Source: Bacteroidota bacterium
GTDB lineage: Bacteria; Bacteroidota; Bacteroidia; Sphingobacteriales; Sphingobacteriaceae
NCBI GenBank assembly: GCA_013288465.1
Contig: JABDBT010000027.1
Span: 1 to 24,815, forward strand
Length of the DNA: 24,815 bases
Direction of reading: 5' to 3'
In this document: positions 8,710 to 16,461 of the stretch, one piece after another
Numbering within the stretch: the stretch's first letter is position 1
Layout: every line of letters begins with the position of its first letter
Program-made: the position numbers and the translations under genes
The notes under the pieces: generated by a model
What the model saw: only the letters and a program-made list of their open reading frames with translations
What the model was told of the DNA's origin: nothing
Database searches by the model: none

Positions 8710-10476
8710 ATGGGAGAAAACTTGAAAGGCTTATTTATAAATACTGCTAAAGCCAACTGCAGTATTCATGAATCGGGGAAAATGTGTTATGACTGCCTTA
8801 AGCTTTCAGATACCTACAGTATTGCCTATCACGAAGTTGATGAAGTACACAGAGAAATTTCATTAGATTACGATTTTTATATTTTTAATTATCACGCTAT
8901 TACAATGGCTTGGCTTGATACCGGTTTGATCAGGGATCTGCCCGGGTTAAAAGCCACAATAGTTTTAGAAGTGTTGCCGGGTGATCCGTTTGTGATGTGC
9001 CCCGAAAATGATTTTGATGCCTACATTGTGCTTGACCCTACATTAAGATCAAGTAATCCTAAAGTTTATACCTTTCCAAGGCCATTAGAAAATATTGGAG
9101 CAAAGTTTAGCTATGTGGAAAAGGAGATACCCGAAATAGGAACATTTGGTTTTGCAACAGATGGAAAAGGGTTTGACAAGGTTATTGAAGCAGTAAACCG
9201 CGAATTTGATGAAGCCATTGTTAAAATAAATATACCTAAAGGCGATTATGTTTTAGGCGATAAGTATGATCAGCTGGTTAACTATTTAAATGATTATCCC
9301 ACGAAACAAGGCGTGAAAGTTAAAATAACGAGCAATTTCTTTAACAAAGAGGAGCTGATTGAATGGTGTTCGCAAAACACACTTAATATGTTTTTATATA
9401 ATAGAAACTTGCCGGGCTTATCAGCGACTACCGACCAGGCAATTACCAGCGGAAGGCCACTGGTTGTTTCGACCGATAATACGTTCAGGCATATTCATCA
9501 ATATATAAAACCATATCCGTTTCAAAATTTAAAAAATGCAATTATCAATACGCCCGCAAGCGTTTTAAAAATTCAAAAGGATTGGGCGCCGATAAATTTT
9601 GCTTTAAAGTTTGAAAAATTACTAGCCGACTATGGCGTTAAGCACATAAAAAAATCAGGTAAAAGTGTTGCGCTGCCAATAAAAGATAATCAAAATATTA
9701 AAGTGTTAAAGCCGTCCCGGTTTAAAAAAGCTGATTTTATCCCCCCCATTATATTTAAGGCATACAGGAAAATATTTCCGAAAGCAAAAGCAAGTTCCCA
9801 TCATACGCTGCAGCCTTTTGTACATGATGTTTTGCAATCGTTTAGCCAGTTTAACGAAGACCTTTTAATAGATATGCTTTTAGGGCAAAAGGAAAAAGGG
9901 TTTTATATAGATATTGGGGCAAATGATCCAATCTTTAACAGTAATACCCAAAAGTTTTATACAAGGGGATGGCACGGCATAAATATAGAACCAAACTTAA
10001 AGGCTTTTATTAACCTAAAGGATAGCAGGCCGCGGGATATAAATCTTAATGTAGCTATCTCTGATAGCGAACGTGAACTGGTTTTCTACTATTTGTCGGA
10101 TGACTCTACGCTATCAACCTTAGATCAACAAGCGGCTGAAAAGATGGCTAAAATGTTGAACTTAGAGCTCACATCGGGGAAAGTAAAAACCAACTCATTA
10201 AAAAACATACTAGACCAGGAATTAAAAGTTAATGAAATAGATTTTATGTCGGTTGACGCAGAAGGACATGACCTGGTTGTTTTGAAAAGTAATGATTGGG
10301 ATAAATATAGGGCCGCTGTACTTATGGTTGAAAGCAATAATGAATTTGCAGAAATACGTTCATATATGGACAGCAAAGATTATTTACACATATACAGTAA
10401 TTTTTATAATGCAATATTTGTAAATAAGCACACAGCAAATACTGCATTGTTAAAAAATATAAAGTGGGAAGCATAA
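8710..10476 (+). CDS. Glycosyltransferase-like domain fused to FkbM-family methyltransferase
   Basis: A 588-residue two-domain cytoplasmic protein. Residues 1-315 resemble a GT-B-type glycosyltransferase: short strands (GLFINTAKAN, YDFYIFNYHA), a long middle part, and a donor-domain-like segment ATTDQAITSGRPLVVS (239-254) followed by a C-terminal helix. No strong family match is evident, so this half is a fold-level guess. A basic linker of about 60 residues follows. Residues 375-588 are a clear FkbM methyltransferase: FSQFNEDLLIDMLL, GFYIDIGANDP (397-407, the SAM-binding loop), INIEPN, and IDFMSVDAEGHD (510-521). FkbM enzymes O-methylate small molecules and glycans. The fusion implies that adding a sugar (or binding the chain) and methylating it are coupled. 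It starts 17 bp after the C-methyltransferase gene and ends 3 bp before the SDR gene. Confidence 0.85.
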   Translation: MGENLKGLFINTAKANCSIHESGKMCYDCLKLSDTYSIAYHEVDEVHREISLDYDFYIFNYHAITMAWLDTGLIRDLPGLKATIVLEVLPGDPFVMCPENDFDAYIVLDPTLRSSNPKVYTFPRPLENIGAKFSYVEKEIPEIGTFGFATDGKGFDKVIEAVNREFDEAIVKINIPKGDYVLGDKYDQLVNYLNDYPTKQGVKVKITSNFFNKEELIEWCSQNTLNMFLYNRNLPGLSATTDQAITSGRPLVVSTDNTFRHIHQYIKPYPFQNLKNAIINTPASVLKIQKDWAPINFALKFEKLLADYGVKHIKKSGKSVALPIKDNQNIKVLKPSRFKKADFIPPIIFKAYRKIFPKAKASSHHTLQPFVHDVLQSFSQFNEDLLIDMLLGQKEKGFYIDIGANDPIFNSNTQKFYTRGWHGINIEPNLKAFINLKDSRPRDINLNVAISDSERELVFYYLSDDSTLSTLDQQAAEKMAKMLNLELTSGKVKTNSLKNILDQELKVNEIDFMSVDAEGHDLVVLKSNDWDKYRAAVLMVESNNEFAEIRSYMDSKDYLHIYSNFYNAIFVNKHTANTALLKNIKWEA

Positions 10477-10479
10477 ATT

Positions 10480-11358
10480 ATGAAAGCTCTAATTTGGGGT
10501 GCAAACGGGCAGGATGGCCATTACCTGGCGGCGCTTTTACAAAGCAATAATATTGAAACAATTAAAATTTCGAGAAACGGTGACGACATAAAAGGCGATG
10601 TAAGTAATTTTGATTTTGTTGAATCGCTGATCAAACATCAACAACCCAATTATATTTTTCATTTAGCAGCAAATTCAACTACCCAACATGCTGCATTATT
10701 TGAAAATCATGAAACGATAAGTACAGGAACGCTAAATATTTTAGAAGCTGTAAGGTTGCATTGCCCACCTGCAAAGGTGTTTTTATCAGGGAGTGCAATG
10801 CAGTTTAAAAATGAGGGCCTTCCAATAAATGAGTTAACTGCATTTGAGGCCAGCAGTGCTTACTCGGTTGCCCGCATTCAATCTGTATATGCCGGCAGGT
10901 ATTACCGGGCAGCCTTTGGATTAAAGGTATATGTTGGCTATTTTTTTAATCATGATAGCCCCCTGCGTGGTGAAAAACATGTGAATCAGAAAATTGTAAA
11001 AGCGGTGCAGCGAATAGCCCAGGGCAGTAATGAATTGTTGGAACTGGGGAATATTGATGTGCGAAAAGAGTTTAATTATGCCGGCGACTGTATGGAAGCA
11101 ATTTGGATATTAATAAACCAGGATGCCGTTTTTGAAACTGTTATAGGCACGGGTAAAGCTTATAGTATTAAAGACTGGATAGTTGGATGTTTTGATAAAA
11201 TTGGCGTAAATTGGGAAAACTTTGTGGTGGTTAAACAAGGTTTTGTGCCCGAATATCAAACCCTGGTAAGTAACCCGCAACTTATTTATAGTTTGGGTTG
11301 GAAGCCCCGGGTTGATTTTTACCAATTGATAGATTTGATGATGACTACTAATAAATAA
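10480..11358 (+). CDS. NAD(P)-dependent SDR, GDP-mannose 4,6-dehydratase-like, atypical active site
   Basis: A 292-residue extended-SDR protein. The nucleotide-binding motif GANGQDG (Gly7, Gly10, Gly13) and the flow IFHLAANST resemble GDP-mannose 4,6-dehydratase, and VNQKIVKAVQRIAQGSNELL and RKEFNYAGDCMEAIW match that family's C-terminal half. It is shorter than typical dehydratases (about 340-370 residues). The catalytic YxxxK reads YSVAR (Tyr128, Arg132), and the position of the dehydratase catalytic Glu in the TSE-type motif appears to be Met107 in SGSAMQF. Together these suggest it is not a standard 4,6-dehydratase; a reductase, an epimerase or a degenerate enzyme are alternatives. The tight spacing (3 bp upstream, 4 bp downstream) places it in one transcription unit with the methyltransferase fusion and the DUF6165-like gene. 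The ATG at 10480 is immediately before the first beta strand, so the start is secure. Confidence 0.82.
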   Translation: MKALIWGANGQDGHYLAALLQSNNIETIKISRNGDDIKGDVSNFDFVESLIKHQQPNYIFHLAANSTTQHAALFENHETISTGTLNILEAVRLHCPPAKVFLSGSAMQFKNEGLPINELTAFEASSAYSVARIQSVYAGRYYRAAFGLKVYVGYFFNHDSPLRGEKHVNQKIVKAVQRIAQGSNELLELGNIDVRKEFNYAGDCMEAIWILINQDAVFETVIGTGKAYSIKDWIVGCFDKIGVNWENFVVVKQGFVPEYQTLVSNPQLIYSLGWKPRVDFYQLIDLMMTTNK

Positions 11359-11362
11359 TACA

Positions 11363-11797
11363 ATGGCTGAAACATTAGGGTCACTTTGCGATAAATTAAC
11401 TATTGTTAAACTTAAACAGTTTCATAGCGAGGATGCTAAACGTTTAGCAAGCCTTAAAAGCCAGCAGGAGCAACTTACAGAAGAGATAGATCAGTTTTTA
11501 GCAAATGCTTTATCAGGGGCAATCCCGATTGAAAAATTAAGTTTTGCTGCTAATAAGGTATATAAAGAAGCAGGTAATGAAACAAAAGCAATTACCGGAA
11601 ATTTAGGGCAGGTATTTTCAGAATTAGCAAAAGTAAACTGCGACTTATGGCATGAACAGGAAAAAGTGTATGAATTTGAATTGGTACCCGCAGAAGAAAA
11701 AGATATTGTAGTAAAAAAATTGGCTATACTAAACTTAGAAAGAAATAAGTGTATAGATGCAATAAACAATATTTTGACTGAATTATGCAACAGGTAA
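11363..11797 (+). CDS. DUF6165-like small helical protein
   Basis: A 144-residue soluble, mostly alpha-helical protein without signal peptide or membrane segment. The N-terminal LGSLCDKLTIVKLK, the middle VNCDLWHEQEKVYEFE and the C-terminal KLAILNLERNKCIDAIN resemble, from memory, the DUF6165 family, whose members carry a D-K-x-[ST]-I motif near the start and a late Asn-rich helix. That assignment is not proven. The function is unknown. Its last 13 nt overlap the start of the downstream GT9-type glycosyltransferase, which indicates translational coupling; in other LPS or capsule loci I recall similar small proteins beside glycosyltransferases. A role as partner or chaperone for that enzyme is an inference only. 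The start ATG at 11363 is four bases after the previous stop codon. Confidence 0.65.
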   Translation: MAETLGSLCDKLTIVKLKQFHSEDAKRLASLKSQQEQLTEEIDQFLANALSGAIPIEKLSFAANKVYKEAGNETKAITGNLGQVFSELAKVNCDLWHEQEKVYEFELVPAEEKDIVVKKLAILNLERNKCIDAINNILTELCNR

Positions 11798-12897
11798 AAA
11801 TACTACTGGTGCAACTTGCAGCCAATGGTGATTGTTTATTTGTAACTACAATTGCCAGGCAGATAAAGGAAGTTGATTATCCCGGCTGCCATCTTACCTG
11901 GCTTATAGGCTCCAGATGCGCCCAGGTAATTAAAAACAATCCCTACATAGATGATATTATACAAATACCTTTAAATGGATCAGGGGATATACAAAATCAA
12001 AGAGATAAAATTGATGAGTATATCGCAAATACAGGTAGTTATCATAAATTCAACAAGATTTTTATAACCGATTATGCCGGGCTAAACCAAGAAAAATGGT
12101 TTGGCACTACACGCTCATCCCTGTTTAGATGCTATCCGCACCGGGTAACAATTGATCCGCAACCATTAATTTACCTAACCGATGACGAAAAAAACAACGT
12201 CACTGAGTTTTGTAAAACACACACAATAACTAAAAACACATTTAATATTCTTTTTGAATGTGCCCCCCAAAGCGGACAATCATTAATGACATTTGAGCGG
12301 GCAAAGCAATTGGCAGAGCAAGTGGCAGATCAAAACAAGAACATCAAATTTATCCTAACATCAGATCAATCATTTGTTTCTGCCAATCCAAATATGATAG
12401 ACGGTAGCGTTATTAGCTGGCGCGAAAATGCGGAACTTGCTAATTATTGCCATTTGCTTGTCGGGTGCAGTAGTGGTATATCATGGTTGTGCACATCCAA
12501 CTGGACTAAACCGATCCCATTTATCCAGATCATAAACCCATATTACCGGGAAGGATCAGCTTCCATGAAAATAGACTTTAAATTTTGGGGCATTAATGGA
12601 AAAAAACTGATAGAACTTAACAATCCTACTGATAATATAATAAAGGAATGTATTGTTGCGGCAAGTATTGATAACTTTGAATCCGTACGAGAAAAGTATG
12701 ATTCAAAGAGGTACGGTGGCTTTTTAAATTATAGATTTATAAAAGAGGCACGAATTCCGGTTTATGAAAAAGCATGGTTTTATTTCCACTATTTTTTTTT
12801 AGGCCCCTTTTTTCTGATTATTTACAGGGCCATAAAACCAGTTTGGTTTAAGCCCTATGACTGGATCAGAAAAGATAAATATTGGTTCGAAAAATAA
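11785..12897 (+). CDS. Glycosyltransferase family 9-like (heptosyltransferase-type)
   Basis: A 370-residue GT-B protein resembling ADP-heptose:LPS heptosyltransferases. The N-terminal ILLVQLAANGDCLFVTTIAR is the GT9 opening strand and loop. LTWLIGSRCAQVIKNNPYID and DDIIQIPLNG follow as in family members. The C-terminal half has NILFECAPQSGQSLM and a glycine-serine donor loop LVGCSSGISWLCTS near residue 228, where classical GT9 proteins have a G-x-S-G-x-x-H-type motif. After residue 325 there is a strongly hydrophobic aromatic segment (YFHYFFLGPFFLIIYR, 333-348) followed by basic residues, unusual for GT9 and probably a membrane-association element. A nine-T run lies in this segment (12792-12800) but the frame stays open. 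The start overlaps the previous gene by 13 nt. Donor and acceptor are unknown; a non-heptose donor is possible. Confidence 0.8.
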   Translation: MQQVKILLVQLAANGDCLFVTTIARQIKEVDYPGCHLTWLIGSRCAQVIKNNPYIDDIIQIPLNGSGDIQNQRDKIDEYIANTGSYHKFNKIFITDYAGLNQEKWFGTTRSSLFRCYPHRVTIDPQPLIYLTDDEKNNVTEFCKTHTITKNTFNILFECAPQSGQSLMTFERAKQLAEQVADQNKNIKFILTSDQSFVSANPNMIDGSVISWRENAELANYCHLLVGCSSGISWLCTSNWTKPIPFIQIINPYYREGSASMKIDFKFWGINGKKLIELNNPTDNIIKECIVAASIDNFESVREKYDSKRYGGFLNYRFIKEARIPVYEKAWFYFHYFFLGPFFLIIYRAIKPVWFKPYDWIRKDKYWFEK

Positions 12898-12960
12898 CTA
12901 CTTATCAAAAATTTACTGGCACCGCAAGTTAGCATATATTGAAGTGAAGGTGTAATAATT

Positions 12961-14139
12961 ATGAAATTCGATCTTTACCTTTCTGAAATGGCAATAACCG
13001 ATCTGCATGGCGGAGGGTTAACCCTGCAAAGGGTAATGGGCAATGATTTAATGCAGATAAAGTACTTTGCGCATTTAAGTCGTTTTGCCTATGATTTGCC
13101 TGCAGCACGGCGATTTGGTGATAAGGATATTGATTTAACATCTGTTTGGGAAGGTAATGCCGTACGCTCAATAATTGGGCGGTCCTTAGCAGCTGCTATC
13201 AATGACCAGTCATTCATCAAAAAAAAGGCAGCCGAAAAAGCTGCCCGGGCATTGGCAGGTAAATTTGAAAATGATGAACTGATAAACTGCCTGGTATGCC
13301 CGCAGGGGTTATCTTCAATTTACACATTGGAGGCCCTTAAACGCCGCCATAAAGTAAAATACATTACCTGGGTTATGGATGATCATGTTGTTCAATACAA
13401 TAACGGCGAATGGCATTATCCTAAAGGGGTTGGACAAGTACTCGAAAAACATTTGCGGGAGGCTGAACATGTTTTTGTTATCAGCCCCGCTATGCAGGAA
13501 TTTTACCATGACAGGTTTGGAATTGGATCAACCGTATTATTTAGCCCGTTTGATTTGCCCGCTAATAATGCCCAGCCGGTTCACGCCGAAAAACAACCCT
13601 TCAAAATAGGCTATTTTGGTGCGGTAACAGCATGGCAGCTCGATGCTTTAAATTGTGTTGCAAAAGCATTGACCGGTACCGAAACACAGTTGCACATTTA
13701 CTCGGGAGTTGAAAAATTGCCCGAAGAACTTTGCCTGGACAATGTTTATTTGCAGGAATGGGTAAGCCCCGGCCAGGTTTTGTTGACGATGCGGAATTAT
13801 GATGTAGTATTGCTTCCGATGAGTTTTTTGGAGAAAATGCGCAATATGTCGGCATTTAATATAGCCACTAAAATGAGCGAATACTTGGCTTCAGGCGTGC
13901 CCATATTGGCGGTTGGCCCCCCGCATGCGGCAATGATGAAATATTTAAAAGGGAATAGTGCCGCGGTTGTGGTTGAGGAGTGTGATGAAAATGCTGTTAG
14001 AAATGCTTTTAACTTACTTCATTACAAAGAGGGGATTGTTGAAATTTTGAAAAATGCCCAAAACCTGGTCCGCAATGAAACAGGAACATTGCCCATGCGA
14101 AAACGATGGGCAGAAGGAATAAATAGATTTATATCTTAG
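12961..14139 (+). CDS. GT-B glycosyltransferase (GT4-like)
   Basis: A 392-residue cytoplasmic or membrane-peripheral glycosyltransferase. The N-terminal domain has an early glycine-rich loop (DLHGGGLTLQRVMG), common in retaining GT4 enzymes, followed by strands and helices up to ITWVMDDHVVQYNNGEWHYP. The C-terminal domain begins at KIGYFGAVTAWQLDAL, then QLHIYSGVEKLP and VLLPMSF, and the donor-binding motif TKMSEYLASGVPILAVGPP (Lys304, Glu307) is the usual E-x7-type sugar-nucleotide site. The length is typical for the family. The 63-bp gap upstream shows no terminator. To the eye this gene and the next are less AT-rich than their upstream neighbours. The donor sugar and linkage cannot be inferred. 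The downstream epimerase starts 21 bp later, so its product may be this enzyme's donor (inference). Confidence 0.85.
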   Translation: MKFDLYLSEMAITDLHGGGLTLQRVMGNDLMQIKYFAHLSRFAYDLPAARRFGDKDIDLTSVWEGNAVRSIIGRSLAAAINDQSFIKKKAAEKAARALAGKFENDELINCLVCPQGLSSIYTLEALKRRHKVKYITWVMDDHVVQYNNGEWHYPKGVGQVLEKHLREAEHVFVISPAMQEFYHDRFGIGSTVLFSPFDLPANNAQPVHAEKQPFKIGYFGAVTAWQLDALNCVAKALTGTETQLHIYSGVEKLPEELCLDNVYLQEWVSPGQVLLTMRNYDVVLLPMSFLEKMRNMSAFNIATKMSEYLASGVPILAVGPPHAAMMKYLKGNSAAVVVEECDENAVRNAFNLLHYKEGIVEILKNAQNLVRNETGTLPMRKRWAEGINRFIS

Positions 14140-14160
14140 CTGAAAATTTAATAGGTTATT

Positions 14161-15222
14161 ATGGTAAATGCTAATAAGAAGATATTAGTAACAGGTTCGT
14201 CGGGTTTAATAGGGTCGGAGGTATGCACCTATTTTGCAAATATTGGGTGGGAGATTCATGGTTTTGATAATAATCAAAGAGCAGCGTTTTTCGGCCCGCA
14301 AGGCGATACCAGGTGGAATCAAAAAAGACTGGCTGATAAATTAGGGATGGCATTTCATCATCATGAAATTGATATCCGCGACAGAAAAGGAGTACAGGAA
14401 CTGCTTTTCCAAATAAAGCCCGATGCCGTTGTACATACTGCCGCACAGCCTTCGCATGATAGAGCGGCCACCATACCATTTGAAGATTTTGATACCAATG
14501 CGGTTGGTACACTTAATATGCTGGAAGCGGCCCGCCGTGCCCGCCCCGAATCGCCTTTCGTGCACATGTCAACAAATAAGGTCTATGGCGACAGGCCAAA
14601 TACCATTGCTTTAATAGAAAAAGAAATCCGGTGGGATTACAATGACCCCATGTACGCCGATGGCATTGCCGAGGATTTTTCTATTGACCAAAGCACCCAT
14701 TCGCTTTTTGGGGCGTCAAAAGTTGCGGCTGATGTTATGGTGCAGGAGTACGGACGGTATTTTAATATGCCAACCTGTTGCCTGCGTGGCGGCTGCTTAA
14801 CCGGCCCCAATCATTCGGGTATTGAGTTGCATGGCTTTTTGAGCTACTTGGTTAAATGCAATTTAGAAGGACGGGAATACAAGGTTTTTGGGTATAAAGG
14901 CAAACAGGTTCGTGACAATATTCACTCGCATGATGTTGCTTCATTTATAGAAGCCTTTATCAATGCCCCCCGCATTGCAGAGGTATATAACATAGGCGGT
15001 GGCCGTGACAATTCATGTTCAATATGGGAGGCGTTTAAAATAGCGGAGCAATTTTCGGGGAAACCTCAAATTTACACTTATGTAAAGGAGAACCGCATAG
15101 GCGACCATATTTGCTATATTTCAAACCTTAAAAAAATGCGCACGCATTACCCGGGCTGGGATATAACCATTTCATTAGAAGAAACCATTAAACAAATTGT
15201 GGAAGCGTTAAAGCAAAGATGA
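14161..15222 (+). CDS. NAD-dependent epimerase, CDP-paratose/tyvelose 2-epimerase-like SDR
   Basis: A 353-residue extended SDR. The cofactor motif is [11 protein letters not shown] (Gly12, Gly15, Gly18). The substrate region contains [31 protein letters not shown] and [10 protein letters not shown], all recognisable parts of the family annotated as CDP-paratose 2-epimerase-like. The active-site segment HSLFGASK gives FxxxK (Phe183, Lys187) in place of the common YxxxK; from memory this sequence, together with [15 protein letters not shown], is conserved across the family, so I do not call it a defect. The C-terminal half has [12 protein letters not shown] and [11 protein letters not shown]. 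The family acts on NDP-sugars, probably inverting or oxidising a ring position with bound NAD. The sequence is strongly conserved in style. It is encoded between two glycosyltransferases, consistent with donor-sugar supply. Confidence 0.85.
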   Translation: MVNANKKILVTGSSGLIGSEVCTYFANIGWEIHGFDNNQRAAFFGPQGDTRWNQKRLADKLGMAFHHHEIDIRDRKGVQELLFQIKPDAVVHTAAQPSHDRAATIPFEDFDTNAVGTLNMLEAARRARPESPFVHMSTNKVYGDRPNTIALIEKEIRWDYNDPMYADGIAEDFSIDQSTHSLFGASKVAADVMVQEYGRYFNMPTCCLRGGCLTGPNHSGIELHGFLSYLVKCNLEGREYKVFGYKGKQVRDNIHSHDVASFIEAFINAPRIAEVYNIGGGRDNSCSIWEAFKIAEQFSGKPQIYTYVKENRIGDHICYISNLKKMRTHYPGWDITISLEETIKQIVEALKQR

Positions 15223-15321
15223 TAAGTGAATTAGAAAATCTTATTTAGTCATTGTTCTAATACCTGCTAATTTGCCTAAATTCACCATTTAAATCTTTCC
15301 AGGTAAGCTATTTATATACGC

Positions 15322-16428
15322 ATGAGGCTACTTTCATTCCAGGCATTTTCGTTATACGCCAATGGCGGTGGTAGCCGTATCCTTCGCCGCTTATACCGGG
15401 GCAGGGAGCAGCAGGTTATATCGTTAGCTGTTGAGGGTTATGCCTCAAAACCCAAAACAGGAAATATCAATGAAAATATAATAACGGTGCAACCGGCTAC
15501 ACGGCGGTGGATGCGCTGGTATCTGCGAGATGGTGTAGTCTGGTTAAGGGAATATCCGCTAAGGTTTTTGACAATAAACCGTATCCGTAAAGCGGCATTA
15601 AAAACAACTTATGATGTGGTGCACGTTGTAAATCATGGCCCGTTTTCGGCTGCATTATGTAATGATAAATTTTGCAGCGGAAAAGAGTTATGGGTTTCTT
15701 TCCATGATCATTTTTTAACTATGTCGAGCCCTTTTGCCGTGACCAGTAATTTGTGGAACCGGGCAAACAGAAGGCTGGTGATATCAAAAGAACTGGGCGA
15801 CGAATACCAAAAACTATTTGGAAACAAACCCTACACTATTATTACCGATGGTGTTGATGATGATGAAATAAGTGCGCCTGTAATAACAACTACAACGCCT
15901 GTAATTGTTTATTTTGCCGGTCTCCTTCATGTGGGTTATATACCACTATTTAAGATTCTCGCCGATTCACTTGATCAATTATCGAGGCAGGGTTTATCAT
16001 TTAAATTGCTGCTGCGCGGTACGCAGGATGTTGATTTTCTGAATAACCGGTTATTTGCAGTTGACTATAAACCGGTAACATTGGATGATAGCGAACTTAA
16101 AAATGAACTGAATTTGGCATCAATTCTCTATCTTCCGATTGAATTTACGAAGCCTGATTTTTATTTGTATAGCCTTTCAACAAAAATGGTGGGTTACCTG
16201 GGCAGCCCGGGCACTATACTTTATCATGGCCCTGCTGATAGCGCGGCTTGTATTAAGTTAACCGGTGTGGATGCGGCCATTTGTTGTAATACGCTAAATG
16301 TGGATGACATGGTAAAGTCAATTACAGAGTTGCTAAATGATAAAGGTGAAATTTCAAAAAACGCCAAAAATTTAGCCCGGCAAAGCTTTAACATGAAAAC
16401 TATTCAGCAAGAATTTTGGCAATCATAA
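15322..16428 (+). CDS. Glycosyltransferase, GT-B type, family uncertain
   Basis: A 368-residue protein with the general look of a GT-B glycosyltransferase. The N-terminal loop NGGGSRILRRLY resembles the glycine-rich acceptor loop, YDVVHVVNHGPFSAAL is a strand-loop-helix of the first domain, and LWVSFHDHFLTMSSP follows. The second domain starts near VIVYFAGLLHVGYIPLFK, with LILYLPIEF-like strands and STKMVGYLGSPGTILYHGP as the donor-binding segment. No canonical EX7E motif is evident. The length is normal. The 99-bp gap upstream holds no clear promoter; a TAATTTG heptamer is one base short of the -7 consensus. Acceptor, donor and linkage are unknown. The gene sits among glycosyltransferases and ends 33 bp before the next one, so it is presumably the same transcription unit. 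It could instead be a glycan-binding relative without transferase activity. Confidence 0.72.
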   Translation: MRLLSFQAFSLYANGGGSRILRRLYRGREQQVISLAVEGYASKPKTGNINENIITVQPATRRWMRWYLRDGVVWLREYPLRFLTINRIRKAALKTTYDVVHVVNHGPFSAALCNDKFCSGKELWVSFHDHFLTMSSPFAVTSNLWNRANRRLVISKELGDEYQKLFGNKPYTIITDGVDDDEISAPVITTTTPVIVYFAGLLHVGYIPLFKILADSLDQLSRQGLSFKLLLRGTQDVDFLNNRLFAVDYKPVTLDDSELKNELNLASILYLPIEFTKPDFYLYSLSTKMVGYLGSPGTILYHGPADSAACIKLTGVDAAICCNTLNVDDMVKSITELLNDKGEISKNAKNLARQSFNMKTIQQEFWQS

Positions 16429-16461
16429 ATTTATAGTTAATCATTTAACTTAATTACCTGA

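Noticed and set aside
14701..14721. FxxxK instead of YxxxK in the CDP-paratose 2-epimerase-like SDR as a broken active site
   Set aside because: From memory, the surrounding HSLFGASK and CCLRGGC blocks are conserved with Phe across this family, so it is likely normal rather than a lesion.
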